DNA of 8,027 nt from the NCBI GenBank assembly GCA_021812265.1, contig JAKAOI010000084.1, positions 1-8,027 on the forward strand, in the 5' to 3' direction. Positions 1-6,976 of the stretch are shown one piece after another; position 1 is the first letter of the stretch, and each line of letters starts with the position of its first letter. This DNA is from Chloroflexota bacterium (GTDB taxonomy: Bacteria > Chloroflexota > Ktedonobacteria > Ktedonobacterales > JACDGC01). The position numbers were made by a program, and so were the translations under genes. The notes beneath the pieces are model-generated. The model did not search any database. It was not told the origin of the DNA and was given only the letters and a program-made list of their open reading frames with translations.

Positions 1-483
1 ATGCGTTTAATATTTGCCGGATTACCGGAGGCGCAATGGGACACAGCGGTACAATCACTGGCGGCTATGACAGCGCCCGGCGGCTGGGTAGAACTGGTAG
101 ATATTCTCATCTCTGCAGATCCGATAAATAGCTCTGTGTCGCAAAAATTTAATCAATGGGTACATAACGCATTGGCCCCGCGTAAATTTGATTTTATGGC
201 CGGAGAACATTTGGCGGATCGGCTGGCGCGCAGCGGATTGGTGAATATTCATTTCTATAAAATCGATATTCCCATGGGATATTCTGCCGGAGAAGACGGC
301 GGATTAATGGCGGCAAACAGCGAAGCTACGCTAGGCGCATTAAAACCGGTTTGTATACAAGCAGGTGTTGCCAGCGAAGAAGAATATTCAGCGGCGCTGC
401 AGCAGTTCCACGCGGCGCTGCAAACCGCGCATGGTGAACATTATCCCTATTATGTCGCCTATGGCCAGAAACCTTTACGATAA
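1..483 (+). CDS. Class I SAM-dependent methyltransferase, C-terminal part (5' end outside window)
   Basis: This is the last 160 codons of a methyltransferase gene, open from the window edge to a TAA at 481-483. The ATG at position 1 is probably an internal methionine, since the segment RLIFAGLP..W..AV..L..MTAPGGWVELVD (residues 2-34) matches the middle of a Rossmann-fold methyltransferase: the strand 4 region, then the helix and the 'PGGWVEL' turn into strand 5. The SAM-binding glycine-rich motif I, normally about 60-80 residues earlier, is not in the window. The C-terminal half carries a helical region (residues 60-90) and ends in YYVAYGQKP, as expected of strands 6-7. Such enzymes transfer a methyl group from SAM to a small molecule in the cytoplasm; the substrate cannot be told. 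No gene follows closely on this strand, so it ends its transcription unit. The family call is firm, the specificity unknown. Confidence 0.8.
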   Translation: MRLIFAGLPEAQWDTAVQSLAAMTAPGGWVELVDILISADPINSSVSQKFNQWVHNALAPRKFDFMAGEHLADRLARSGLVNIHFYKIDIPMGYSAGEDGGLMAANSEATLGALKPVCIQAGVASEEEYSAALQQFHAALQTAHGEHYPYYVAYGQKPLR

Positions 484-526
484 TTTTTTTTGCTACAAAA
501 AGGCGGTATTTTCAACAAACACAATC

Positions 527-550
527 TAGGGCGGCTGCAAAAGTCGCCTA
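527..550 (+). terminator. Weak hairpin after methyltransferase gene, possible terminator
   Basis: Positions 530-536 (GGCGGCT) pair with 542-548 (AGTCGCC) through one G-T wobble around a 5-nt loop. Two further pairs (527-528 with 549-550) form after a one-base bulge. It lies 44 nt past the methyltransferase stop. No T tract follows, so intrinsic termination here is doubtful. Confidence 0.3.
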
Positions 551-721
551 TCTTGGATTATACAGATTCAAGTCAGCGGAAAGTGATGAAGAAGCAAAGA
601 CGCCGCATGTTTTTGTATTTTTGTTAGCGACTGCCCTGAATTTTACATGATTTGATAAAAATATTGCCAATTCACGGGAAAATAGTGAAAATATCCGCTA
701 TATTACGTAAAATACTGTACA

Positions 722-750
722 TTGCGCCGTTTATTTGATACTATTACGAT
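722..750 (+). promoter_or_regulatory. Weak candidate promoter for the zinc-ribbon membrane protein
   Basis: TTGCGC (722-727) and TACGAT (745-750) are separated by 17 bp and match the sigma-70 consensus at 3/6 and 4/6. Transcription would begin about 65 nt before the ATG at 824. The surrounding DNA is AT-rich enough to produce such matches by chance. Confidence 0.2.
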
Positions 751-823
751 GTAAAGATTTTTTGTTACTTTTTTAGTTATTGAGACGATTTTAATATATC
801 TTTACAAGGAGTCATCTTTTACT

Positions 824-1957
824 ATGCAGCAATGCCAAGTATGCGGCCGCACATTAAGCGAAACCGCAATTCAATTAGGCGAATGCCCTAGCTGCGGAAG
901 CCCCATTGCCGCTTCTCCAGCTGCATCGGAAACTCTTACACCAACGGTTAAAAATACCGCTCCGCAAACACCTGCAATAACAGTAACACCGCCTGCAGAG
1001 CAAACACCGGCAGCAACACCAACCGAGGCAAATGAACCCGCCGCGCACAAAGAAGAAACTTCCCCATCAACCACGGCGGCTTCTTCCGGCGTGCACACTG
1101 CGCCGCAATATCCGGAAACACCGGGATCTGCTCCGGCATACCCCGGTGACATGGTATACCCAGCTATGCCACAGGTCCCGCAAACGCAACCAACAACAGC
1201 GCCTTCTGCCAGCGAAACACCGTCGTATTTTCAAACAGGAGCTGCTCCTCAGGCGTATGCTTCAGCGCCGGCGCCAGTCACAGCGACTCCGCAAAAAAGC
1301 AACAGTGGTTTAGTTATCGGACTCATCAGCGCTATTGTAGTTATTGTGTTGCTGGTGGCAGGTGTTGGTTTATTTGCTCTTGGTAAAAACGGACAAGGTC
1401 CGCTGGCTTCTCTTGGGCCAACTGCTACCCCAACGATAACGCCAACACCAACATTTACGCCAACACCAACCGCAACACCGGTTCCCACTGTTCCACCACC
1501 GGCCAGCGGTTTTGCAACATTTACTGCAGCCGATGGATCTTACGGCTTTAACTATCCATCTGCATTTGTAACATCAACACATTCAGCCGGCGGCGTTACC
1601 GCTTCTTTAGCCACCGACGGAACAAATATATTTGGTGTTTTAAACGCCGGCATAACTATTACACCTACGCAATTGTCAAGTTTAGAGTCAGCTTTTTTCG
1701 CTTCAATGAGTAAAAGCTCTGTTACCGTCAGCTCAACAACACAAACCATAACCACCGGAACAAATTCTTGGACTGAAGATGACGCCACATTTACGTTTCA
1801 AGGCAAACAATATAAAGGCGCGTGTTACCTGCTTAACTCTAGCGCGCCAAGCAGCTCAGACTTAATAGTGTTCGACGCGGCGCCATCCACCGCTTATTCT
1901 GCGGAATATACCAGCGTGTTTTCCGTCAGTCTTTCCACATTTACTATTTTAAAATAG
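824..1957 (+). CDS. Zinc-ribbon single-pass membrane protein with extracytoplasmic domain
   Basis: A 377-residue protein I cannot assign to a named family. The ATG at 824 follows AAGGAG (806-811) with a somewhat long 12-nt gap. Residues 4-24 form a zinc ribbon with two CxxC knuckles (C4, C7, C21, C24). Residues 30-160 are a low-complexity linker of Pro, Ala, Thr, Ser and Gln. Residues about 163-187 are a strongly hydrophobic transmembrane helix followed by Lys188. A Thr-Pro repeat spacer (about 200-226) leads to a C-terminal domain (229-377) starting near YGFNYPSAFV, with alternating beta-type segments and many Ser/Thr. The absence of a signal peptide and the zinc ribbon at the N terminus suggest the ribbon is cytoplasmic and the C-terminal domain outside. 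The 'F.YP..F' opening resembles PsbP-like or lipoprotein-type domains, but that is only an impression. Proteins with this layout are frequent in Chloroflexota. It appears to be monocistronic, closed by the hairpin at 1987-2022. Function unknown; sensing or surface binding is possible. Confidence 0.85.
   Translation: MQQCQVCGRTLSETAIQLGECPSCGSPIAASPAASETLTPTVKNTAPQTPAITVTPPAEQTPAATPTEANEPAAHKEETSPSTTAASSGVHTAPQYPETPGSAPAYPGDMVYPAMPQVPQTQPTTAPSASETPSYFQTGAAPQAYASAPAPVTATPQKSNSGLVIGLISAIVVIVLLVAGVGLFALGKNGQGPLASLGPTATPTITPTPTFTPTPTATPVPTVPPPASGFATFTAADGSYGFNYPSAFVTSTHSAGGVTASLATDGTNIFGVLNAGITITPTQLSSLESAFFASMSKSSVTVSSTTQTITTGTNSWTEDDATFTFQGKQYKGACYLLNSSAPSSSDLIVFDAAPSTAYSAEYTSVFSVSLSTFTILK
1421..1501 (+). 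repeat. Thr-Pro codon repeat in the extracytoplasmic spacer
   Basis: The DNA encoding residues 200-226 is built of ACA/ACG/ACC and CCA/CCG codons. The 14-mer ACGCCAACACCAAC occurs exactly at 1439-1452 and 1457-1470, an 18-bp period (six codons). The segment encodes a stiff TPT-type spacer after the membrane helix and is a likely site of length variation by slippage. Confidence 0.75.
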
Positions 1958-1986
1958 CTGCAAAACACATCATTTTATAGCGTAAA

Positions 1987-2022
1987 AGAGGGGGATCGCA
2001 GAGTTTTCTGTAATCCCCCTCT
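1987..2022. terminator. Bidirectional terminator hairpin between convergent genes
   Basis: AGAGGGGGAT (1987-1996) pairs perfectly over 10 bp with ATCCCCCTCT (2013-2022). The loop contains a second 4-bp stem (CAGA 1999-2002 with TCTG 2007-2010). It lies 29 nt after the stop of the zinc-ribbon gene and 14 nt past the stop of xseB, so it serves both converging genes. A T-rich stretch follows on the + side (2023-2040), and CTTTTACG follows on the - side. Neither is a long uninterrupted T run. Confidence 0.8.
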
Positions 2023-2036
2023 CGCTCTCTCATATC

Positions 2037-2303
2037 TTATTCGGTTGCTACATCGTGCGCAGTGCGGGTATATTCTCCACCTTTTTTCTCTAGCAACTCT
2101 ATTCGCAGTTCCGCAGAATTCAACAACTCACTGCAATGCGCTATATAACGCATACCTTTTTCAAATAAATCGATAGATTCTTGCAGCGAAACCTCGCCGC
2201 CTTCCAGCTGCTCCACCGCTGTTTGCGCTTGGGCAAACGCTTCTTCAAATGAAGTTTGCGCTATATCTGCAAATTCCATTGCGTTTTGTTTCACTTTCTT
2301 CAT
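2037..2303 (-). CDS. xseB: Exodeoxyribonuclease VII small subunit
   Basis: Product of 88 residues from the ATG at 2303-2301. It contains the XseB signature: SFEEAF (residues 18-23), then a helix, AVEQLEGGEVSLQESIDLFEKGMRYIAHCSELLNSAELRIELL, the two-helix hairpin of this family. XseB binds the catalytic XseA subunit to form exonuclease VII, which degrades single-stranded DNA to oligonucleotides in both directions and acts in repair. The reading frame is open up to a GTG at 2387, but the extra residues (hydrophobic, Cys-containing) do not look like XseB. The start at 2303 has only a weak A-rich SD (AAAAAG). The ATG at 2279 (80 residues) is an alternative, favoured if the TATACT at 2320-2315 is a -10 box, because transcription would then begin only a few bases before 2303. 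xseA is not adjacent. The 198 bp between this start and the upstream gene contain nothing else recognised. Confidence 0.88.
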   Translation of the reverse strand: MKKVKQNAMEFADIAQTSFEEAFAQAQTAVEQLEGGEVSLQESIDLFEKGMRYIAHCSELLNSAELRIELLEKKGGEYTRTAHDVATE

Positions 2304-2501
2304 ATCTTTTTGGAAGTATATTCGCTTTACTTGAATCGGATCCTCTGCCTCACAGCGCAAGAAACACCAATGAATTAAAAATATCACAACAACATATCTG
2401 TGATTTATGCGCCATTGCTATCCCGATATCAGCGAATCTCTAACCATCCTTCACCTTACTTTATTTTTCGACGCCATATCCATAAAAACGGAAAAACACC
2501 A

Positions 2502-2996
2502 TTAATCTTCAGAGCGTTCGTACACCGGCCGCTGAAATTGCTCTTTCAGTTCTGCATTTAGTATATCCATATTGCGCCACTGCTCCGGTTGATACGTATG
2601 ACGGCTTTCTGCGCACCAAGGCTTGCCGCATGGCTTTTCATGGCTTACTTCAAACGAAAGGTTTCCTTTTTCCGAAGTTATCCAAATATGTTTGCGAGAA
2701 TAGCCGTCACCCCATTTTAAAATGATTCCTTGGCTGTATTCATCGAAGCGGCCCAAGCCATATAAAAAGTCACGATTAAAATATTCCAATAAAACATGCA
2801 CACCGCTTTCGTTAATGACACGGGCGACGTCTTCATTCATGCGTGTAGTTGCTTCGGTGTGCAAATCTTCTTCCGGTATACGCAACTGCCGCGCCGATCC
2901 TTGCGCTTCAAGAATCATATCACGGATTTCTTCCGCTTCTTCGTCACGCAAGCTGCGGCTTTGCCCGACAATAGAGTTTTTCTTCGGGTTGTTCAT
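2502..2996 (-). CDS. Hypothetical protein, 164 residues, charged, soluble
   Basis: I do not recognise this protein. The ATG at 2996-2994 is chosen because AAGGA lies 7 nt upstream; the frame stays open to a GTG at 3071, but that codon sits at the predicted transcription start. Residues 1-50 are highly charged and probably helical (RDEEAEEIRDMILEAQ). Residues about 60-115 look like a mixed alpha/beta domain rich in aromatics (VLLEYFNRDFLYGLGRFDEY, then ILKWGDGYSRKHIWIT). Residues 119-140 contain EKPCGKPWCAESRHTYQPEQW, with C123 and C128 next to His and Trp, which could be a metal site or just structural. There is no signal peptide or membrane segment, so it should be cytoplasmic. It lies between the exporter operon and xseB on the same strand, but with its own promoter and 198 bp before xseB, so co-function is not implied. 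Composition resembles its neighbours, giving no sign of recent transfer. Confidence 0.75.
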   Translation of the reverse strand: MNNPKKNSIVGQSRSLRDEEAEEIRDMILEAQGSARQLRIPEEDLHTEATTRMNEDVARVINESGVHVLLEYFNRDFLYGLGRFDEYSQGIILKWGDGYSRKHIWITSEKGNLSFEVSHEKPCGKPWCAESRHTYQPEQWRNMDILNAELKEQFQRPVYERSED

Positions 2997-3003
2997 ACGG
3001 ATA

Positions 3004-3010
3004 TCCTTTT
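3004..3010 (-). promoter_or_regulatory. Ribosome binding site fixing the start of the 164-residue protein
   Basis: On the minus strand AAAAGGA (3010-3004) precedes the ATG at 2996 by 7 nt. This is near-ideal spacing, and no comparable site precedes the in-frame GTG at 3071. Confidence 0.7.
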
Positions 3011-3079
3011 TGTTAAGTTTTGATATCTCCAGAATTCTTGCGGCGCATACGCGCCACATAAGCAGAAACACTGCTATGT

Positions 3080-3109
3080 ATTATAGCCCGAATTGTCACA
3101 TTCAGTCAC
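3080..3109 (-). promoter_or_regulatory. Sigma-70-type promoter for the 164-residue protein
   Basis: The minus strand shows a perfect TATAAT (3085-3080) preceded, after 18 bp, by GTGACT (3109-3104), which matches TTGACA at 4/6. Transcription would start near 3073, giving an untranslated leader of about 76 nt. The position between the operon-closing hairpin and the gene fits an independent transcription unit. Confidence 0.55.
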
Positions 3110-3175
3110 CCACGCCACATTCTTCGCGACAATGTTATGGCAGATAAGATGATCAAAATCAGTCTCTGCCATATT

Positions 3176-3215
3176 TACAGAGATGTTGAAGTGTCAATCC
3201 TTCAACATCTCTGTA
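3176..3215 (-). terminator. 15-bp perfect hairpin closing the exporter operon
   Basis: Positions 3176-3190 (TACAGAGATGTTGAA) pair without mismatch with 3201-3215 around a 10-nt loop. Read on the minus strand it begins 19 nt after the permease stop, which is typical for a terminator. The following bases (AAATATGG) contain no T tract, so it may act as a 3' stability stem or a factor-assisted terminator. A third copy of the arm (TCTCTG on +, 3163-3168) could compete for pairing. Confidence 0.6.
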
Positions 3216-3234
3216 TTGGACATGCTATAGCCGC

Positions 3235-4518
3235 TTATTCCGTTCGCAGCGCCGCAATCGGATCCAACCTGGCAGCGCGAATTGCCGGATACAAACCGAA
3301 GACAATTCCGATGAACGCCGATACCGTAAAGGCTGTAACAATGGCAAAGATATTAAACACCAGCGGCAAAGAAAACGCATGCGCCAATATCGCGCCCAAA
3401 ACTGCGCCGATAATAATACCCAATATCCCCCCTGTGCCGCTGAGCGCAACAGATTCAATGAGAAATTGGTTCCGAATATCACCCCTCCGTGCGCCGATTG
3501 CCATACGTATACCAATTTCGCGGGTCCGTTCCGTCACCGAAACCAGCATAATATTCATAATGCCAATTCCGCCAACAATAAGAGATATACCCGCTATACT
3601 TACTAAAAGTATAGTAAGTGTTGTCGAAAATTGCTGCGCTGTTGCAACCAATTGATTGGGATTGCGCACCGTAAAATCTGCCTGGCCGCCGGCAGATATA
3701 TTGTGCAGCGTATCAAGTTCTGCAGTTATTTCGTTCTGCACTGTGGTAACATTATTGGCGCTATCTGCCTGCACTTGTATTTGATTTACATAGGTTATGT
3801 TTTTTAGCCGAGTTTGTGTGGTTGTAAATGGAATAAACACCACATCATCCTGACTAAATCCCCCGGTAGAGCCTTTTGTTTGCAAAACACCAATAATTTG
3901 AAACGGTATCCCGCCAATGGTCATTTCTTGCCCCAAAGCGTTTGCGTTATTGGGAAATAAGTTTTGATACACCGTTTGCCCAATAACCGCAACAGGTGAT
4001 TGCTGAGATTCCTGAGCTGCGGAAAACCATGCGCCGGTTTGCAGTGACCAATTTTGAATCTGCTGATAAGATGGATATACTCCCGAAACAGATGTGTTCC
4101 AATTTTGACTGCCGGAGACCAATTGCTCCCGCACAGTAATAACCGGCGACGCATTCATAACATGCGGCAACTGCGCCAGCGCCTGCTCATCTGAAACGGT
4201 AAGTGTCTGTTGCCCTCCGGCGCCGGAACGCGCGCCGCCGACAGTAACCGAACCGGGATTAACAACCAGCACATTTGTGCCTAATCCGGTTAATCTGCCA
4301 TTGATAAGCGCGCTGGCCCCCGATGTTATGGTTACCGCAGCAATAACTGCCGCAATACCAACAATTACACCAAGTATGGTAAGAAATGAACGGCCTCGGT
4401 TTACCCACAACGCTTCAATAGCGCTGCGAAAATTTGCTTCCAGCAGCATTCCCCGATTATTATGCATTGCCGGCGATTTGCCTGATTGCGCCGGCGTTGA
4501 TTGTGTTTTAACTGCCAT
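3235..4518 (-). CDS. MacB/FtsX-type ABC transporter permease
   Basis: Product of 427 residues from the ATG at 4518, the membrane subunit of a tripartite-type ABC exporter. The layout is canonical: a short cytoplasmic N terminus, TM1 at about 45-66, a large extracytoplasmic MacB-type domain (about 67-300), then the FtsX domain with TM2 (about 302-328), the cytoplasmic loop TERTREIGIRMAIGARRGDI (about 329-348), TM3 (362-382) and TM4 (388-412). It ends in YPAIRAARLDPIAALRTE, the family's usual tail. In this family ATP hydrolysis in the cytoplasm is transmitted mechanically to the extracytoplasmic domain. The ATP-binding domain is a separate gene, as in YknYZ-like systems, not fused as in E. coli MacB. 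The start at 4518 overlaps the ATPase gene by 11 nt, implying translational coupling. An in-frame ATG at 4542 would add 8 residues but has no visible SD. The substrate cannot be inferred. Confidence 0.93.
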   Translation of the reverse strand: MAVKTQSTPAQSGKSPAMHNNRGMLLEANFRSAIEALWVNRGRSFLTILGVIVGIAAVIAAVTITSGASALINGRLTGLGTNVLVVNPGSVTVGGARSGAGGQQTLTVSDEQALAQLPHVMNASPVITVREQLVSGSQNWNTSVSGVYPSYQQIQNWSLQTGAWFSAAQESQQSPVAVIGQTVYQNLFPNNANALGQEMTIGGIPFQIIGVLQTKGSTGGFSQDDVVFIPFTTTQTRLKNITYVNQIQVQADSANNVTTVQNEITAELDTLHNISAGGQADFTVRNPNQLVATAQQFSTTLTILLVSIAGISLIVGGIGIMNIMLVSVTERTREIGIRMAIGARRGDIRNQFLIESVALSGTGGILGIIIGAVLGAILAHAFSLPLVFNIFAIVTAFTVSAFIGIVFGLYPAIRAARLDPIAALRTE

Positions 4519-5320
4519 TATTTTTCTCAGCCTGACTTTCATGAATACGCTGTTGAAGCTCTGCGGCGGCGTTGCGCGGATTTACGTTTATGTCATCTTG
4601 AATAATTTTACCGTCATGAAACGCAATATGTCTGCCGGCATACGCCGCTATATCCGGCTCGTGTGTTACCAACGCTATGGTTAAGCCGCGGCGGTTTAAT
4701 GCTTGAAACAGCGCCATTATTTCCATACTGGTGCGGGAATCTAAGTTGCCGGTTGGCTCATCAGCCAATAAAATAACCGGATTATTAATCAACGCGCGGG
4801 CAATAGCAACCCGCTGTTGCTGCCCGCCCGAAAGTTCAATGGGGCGATGTTGCGCGCGCTGCCCCAGCCCAACTATTTCCAAGTATTTTTGCGCCTTTTG
4901 TTCGCGTTCCGTCTGCGATATTCCTTGATACACCATAGGCAGCGCAACATTCCGCAACGCAGTTATTCGCTGCAGCAAGTTAAAGCCCTGAAATACAAAA
5001 CCAATAAACGCGCTGCGAGTCGCCGCCAATTGATCCGAAGTCATTTTTGCCGTTTCGGAGCCGTTTAATATAACAGAGCCGCTAGTCGGTTGATCTAAGC
5101 ATCCAATTAAGTTCATAAATGTGGATTTCCCTGATCCGGATGGCCCCATAATAGCGGCAAATTCACCCTTATACAGGGTCAGCGATATACCGCGCAACGC
5201 ATTCACGGGATTTTTTCCCATCATATATGTTTTTGCTAAATTTCTGGCAATAATCAGCGGAATTTTTGCAGCGCCACCGGTTTCAGAAGCGCTTTCCGGC
5301 CGATTGTTATCTGCGGTCAT
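4508..5320 (-). CDS. ABC transporter ATP-binding protein (LolD/MacB type)
   Basis: A 270-residue nucleotide-binding subunit with every catalytic motif intact: Walker [10 protein letters not shown] (59-67), Q-loop FQGFNLL (Q111), signature LSGGQQQR (163-170), Walker B VILLADEP (182-189), D-loop NLD (192-194) and switch His220. The '[13 protein letters not shown]' stretch after Walker A is typical of the MacB/LolD/FtsE-like branch. A dimer of this subunit powers the adjacent permease on the cytoplasmic face. The start at 5320 is well supported by AGGAGG (5335-5330) at 9 nt. The gene begins 21 bp after the adaptor stop and overlaps the permease start, so all three are one transcript. About 20 N-terminal and 25 C-terminal residues (polar, Gln/Asn-rich) extend beyond the core domain. 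Confidence 0.96.
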   Translation of the reverse strand: MTADNNRPESASETGGAAKIPLIIARNLAKTYMMGKNPVNALRGISLTLYKGEFAAIMGPSGSGKSTFMNLIGCLDQPTSGSVILNGSETAKMTSDQLAATRSAFIGFVFQGFNLLQRITALRNVALPMVYQGISQTEREQKAQKYLEIVGLGQRAQHRPIELSGGQQQRVAIARALINNPVILLADEPTGNLDSRTSMEIMALFQALNRRGLTIALVTHEPDIAAYAGRHIAFHDGKIIQDDINVNPRNAAAELQQRIHESQAEKNNGS

Positions 5321-5341
5321 AAAACTTTGCCTCCTCTTCCG

Positions 5342-6841
5342 TTATGGTATTAAAGGTGTGCTGCCAAATCCGCCTCCGCCACCGCCGTTTCTGCGAAAAG
5401 AGCCGCCGGTAGAACTGCCTGCGCTCGTGGTCACTGCGCCGCCGGATTGACCTGTGGCTACCGTATCTCCGGGCTGTAAGCCGCTGAGCGTCTCATAATA
5501 AACACCATTCGTTATTCCTACAACCACCGGAACAGCCGTCCACACACCTTTAGCGCTGCGCTCCAGCACTATTTCCGCTAAAGGATTTTCTGCCGCGATG
5601 GTTTTATCTTGCGCAACAAGTGTCGCAAGCGCCTGCCTAGCCTGCCGAAACGCCTGAAAAGCGGCGGTTCTGCTTACAAGGCCACCGGTTCCAATATGCG
5701 ACTGCGCAAAAGTAACCGCGGAATATGGCAGCAGTGTTGCGCCGGAAACGCTGGCGGTGGTTATGGTTACTGCAGCGGTCATTCCCGGAAACAATTTGTG
5801 TCCATTTAATTTTTGGGTATTCACATTAATATATGTGTTGTAGGTAACAACCCCACTTGCAGATTGCCCCAATGGTGACACCGCCGCAACCGTGCCTTGA
5901 AAAATCGCCGAGGGATATGCCGTAACGGTGAATGTAACCGGATTATTTGGCGCAACGCTTCCTACATCCGCCTCGTTTACACTAGCCAACACCTGCAAAG
6001 ACGATAAATCAACAATATCAATAAAATCTCCGGCAGAGCCGCTGACTAAACTGCCGGCAACGCCGTTAACTACAGCTACAATTCCTGCGTGCGGCGCCGT
6101 TATTGTGGCGTTGTTTAAATTATCTTGCGCAGTTTGTAATTGCAGTTTCGCAGAATACACCTGCTCCCCAGATGCGTTTAACTGATCTTGCGCAGAAACA
6201 ACTTGCGCATTAGCCTGAACTTGCGCTTGATTATACTGCGCCTCGGCCAATTGTTTGCAATTCGCCGGAGGATTCGGCTCGGTTGTGCACGCCGAAAGTG
6301 CGTTTTGTTCTTGATCATAGGCAATGGTTAAAGAAGATGTTGTTTGCGATTGCGTATTATACAGCGAGTTTAACGCATTTTGATATGATATTTCTGAAGA
6401 CGTTACAGAAGCCTGCGCCTGATTATAGGCGTTTTGCAGCGATGTAGGGTCTAGCTTTGCCAGCACTTGCCCACTTTTTACAGTTTGGCCGACACTGACA
6501 TCAAGTGTTTCAATTTTACTGCCGGATGCGGCGTCTACAACATAAGTAGCGGCCTGAAGAGCGCCGGTTTCATTGACCGAAACCGCTAAATTGCCGGTTT
6601 GCAGCGTTTGAAATGTATACGTTGTGGGAGTAGTTTTCTTCCCGCCATGCAACACGGCAAATGTTACTCCCAATAGCACAATAACGGTAATTGCAGAAAT
6701 AATAATCATTATTTTACGGCGCGGTGATGTTGCCGCGCCAGCCGAACCCGAAGAGCCGGAAGTGATTTCTGAAGAATCTGAGAAATCGGGCAAGTTTAAA
6801 TAGTTATACGCAGAATCCTGAGATTGAGTCATTTGCGACAT
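5342..6841 (-). CDS. Membrane-fusion (periplasmic adaptor, HlyD/MacA-like) subunit
   Basis: A 499-residue adaptor, first gene of the exporter operon. Order of parts: a 42-residue acidic/Ser-rich cytoplasmic tail ending in RRK, a transmembrane anchor (about 43-65), the first half of a biotinyl-lipoyl domain (about 106-134, IETLDVSVGQTVKSGQVLAKLDP), an alpha-helical hairpin (about 132-245), the second lipoyl half (246-282, TITAPHAGIVAVV), a beta-barrel (283-360) ending FPGMTAAVTI, a membrane-proximal domain with a helical insertion (about 388-420), and a Gly-rich tail (485-492). C185 and C195 sit at the predicted hairpin tip. The ATG at 6841 has AAGGA (6850-6846) 4 nt upstream. Such adaptors assemble on the outer side of the membrane around the permease. 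The family is used both by diderms with TolC and by monoderms (YknX); no outer membrane factor is encoded here. Confidence 0.92.
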   Translation of the reverse strand: MSQMTQSQDSAYNYLNLPDFSDSSEITSGSSGSAGAATSPRRKIMIIISAITVIVLLGVTFAVLHGGKKTTPTTYTFQTLQTGNLAVSVNETGALQAATYVVDAASGSKIETLDVSVGQTVKSGQVLAKLDPTSLQNAYNQAQASVTSSEISYQNALNSLYNTQSQTTSSLTIAYDQEQNALSACTTEPNPPANCKQLAEAQYNQAQVQANAQVVSAQDQLNASGEQVYSAKLQLQTAQDNLNNATITAPHAGIVAVVNGVAGSLVSGSAGDFIDIVDLSSLQVLASVNEADVGSVAPNNPVTFTVTAYPSAIFQGTVAAVSPLGQSASGVVTYNTYINVNTQKLNGHKLFPGMTAAVTITTASVSGATLLPYSAVTFAQSHIGTGGLVSRTAAFQAFRQARQALATLVAQDKTIAAENPLAEIVLERSAKGVWTAVPVVVGITNGVYYETLSGLQPGDTVATGQSGGAVTTSAGSSTGGSFRRNGGGGGGFGSTPLIP

Positions 6842-6976
6842 TTTTTCCTTTACTGATGTATAATTTTAGCTTTTCCTCGCAAGCAGCTTTGTGGAATATA
6901 AATATGAAGAAATTCACAAGCATGCATCGTTCTTGTATATAGAGGTTTAGGACAGCGCTGAAAGCTTAAAATTTGC

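Larger units (their letters stand above)
484..823. other. AT-rich intergenic region, 340 bp, no gene
   Basis: No convincing gene or RNA is visible. The stretch holds a weak hairpin (527-550), an 8-bp palindrome TTACGTAA (703-710), an imperfect direct repeat beginning TATTACG at 701 and 742, and a weak promoter-like pair for the downstream gene. A 13-codon ORF (586-627, very basic product) lacks support and is not called. Confidence 0.6.

Noticed and set aside
586..627. Short ORF for a very basic 13-residue peptide
   Set aside because: No SD at proper distance and no linked gene; such ORFs are expected by chance.
871..1152. Minus-strand frame opposite the Pro/Ala/Thr linker
   Set aside because: A Gly/Val/Ala-rich product is the automatic complement of a Pro/Thr/Ala-rich coding strand.
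1421..1501. Possible CRISPR-like or VNTR array
   Set aside because: The repeats are codon-level Thr-Pro repeats inside a reading frame, with no spacers.
2304..2387. N-terminal extension of XseB to the GTG at 2387
   Set aside because: The 28 extra residues do not resemble XseB proteins and no SD precedes the GTG; typical family length fits the internal ATGs.
2722..3147. Plus-strand frame of 141 codons opposite the 164-residue protein
   Set aside because: It is antisense to a gene with a better RBS and promoter, and its product is Ser/Arg-rich with no domain-like pattern.
3072..3234. tRNA or small RNA gene in the gap before the operon
   Set aside because: Only the terminator-like hairpin and a promoter are visible; no T-arm motif or cloverleaf pattern could be found.
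3137..3655. Plus-strand frame of 172 codons opposite the permease
   Set aside because: It is the complementary-frame shadow of the conserved FtsX domain; the minus-strand product has clear family motifs.
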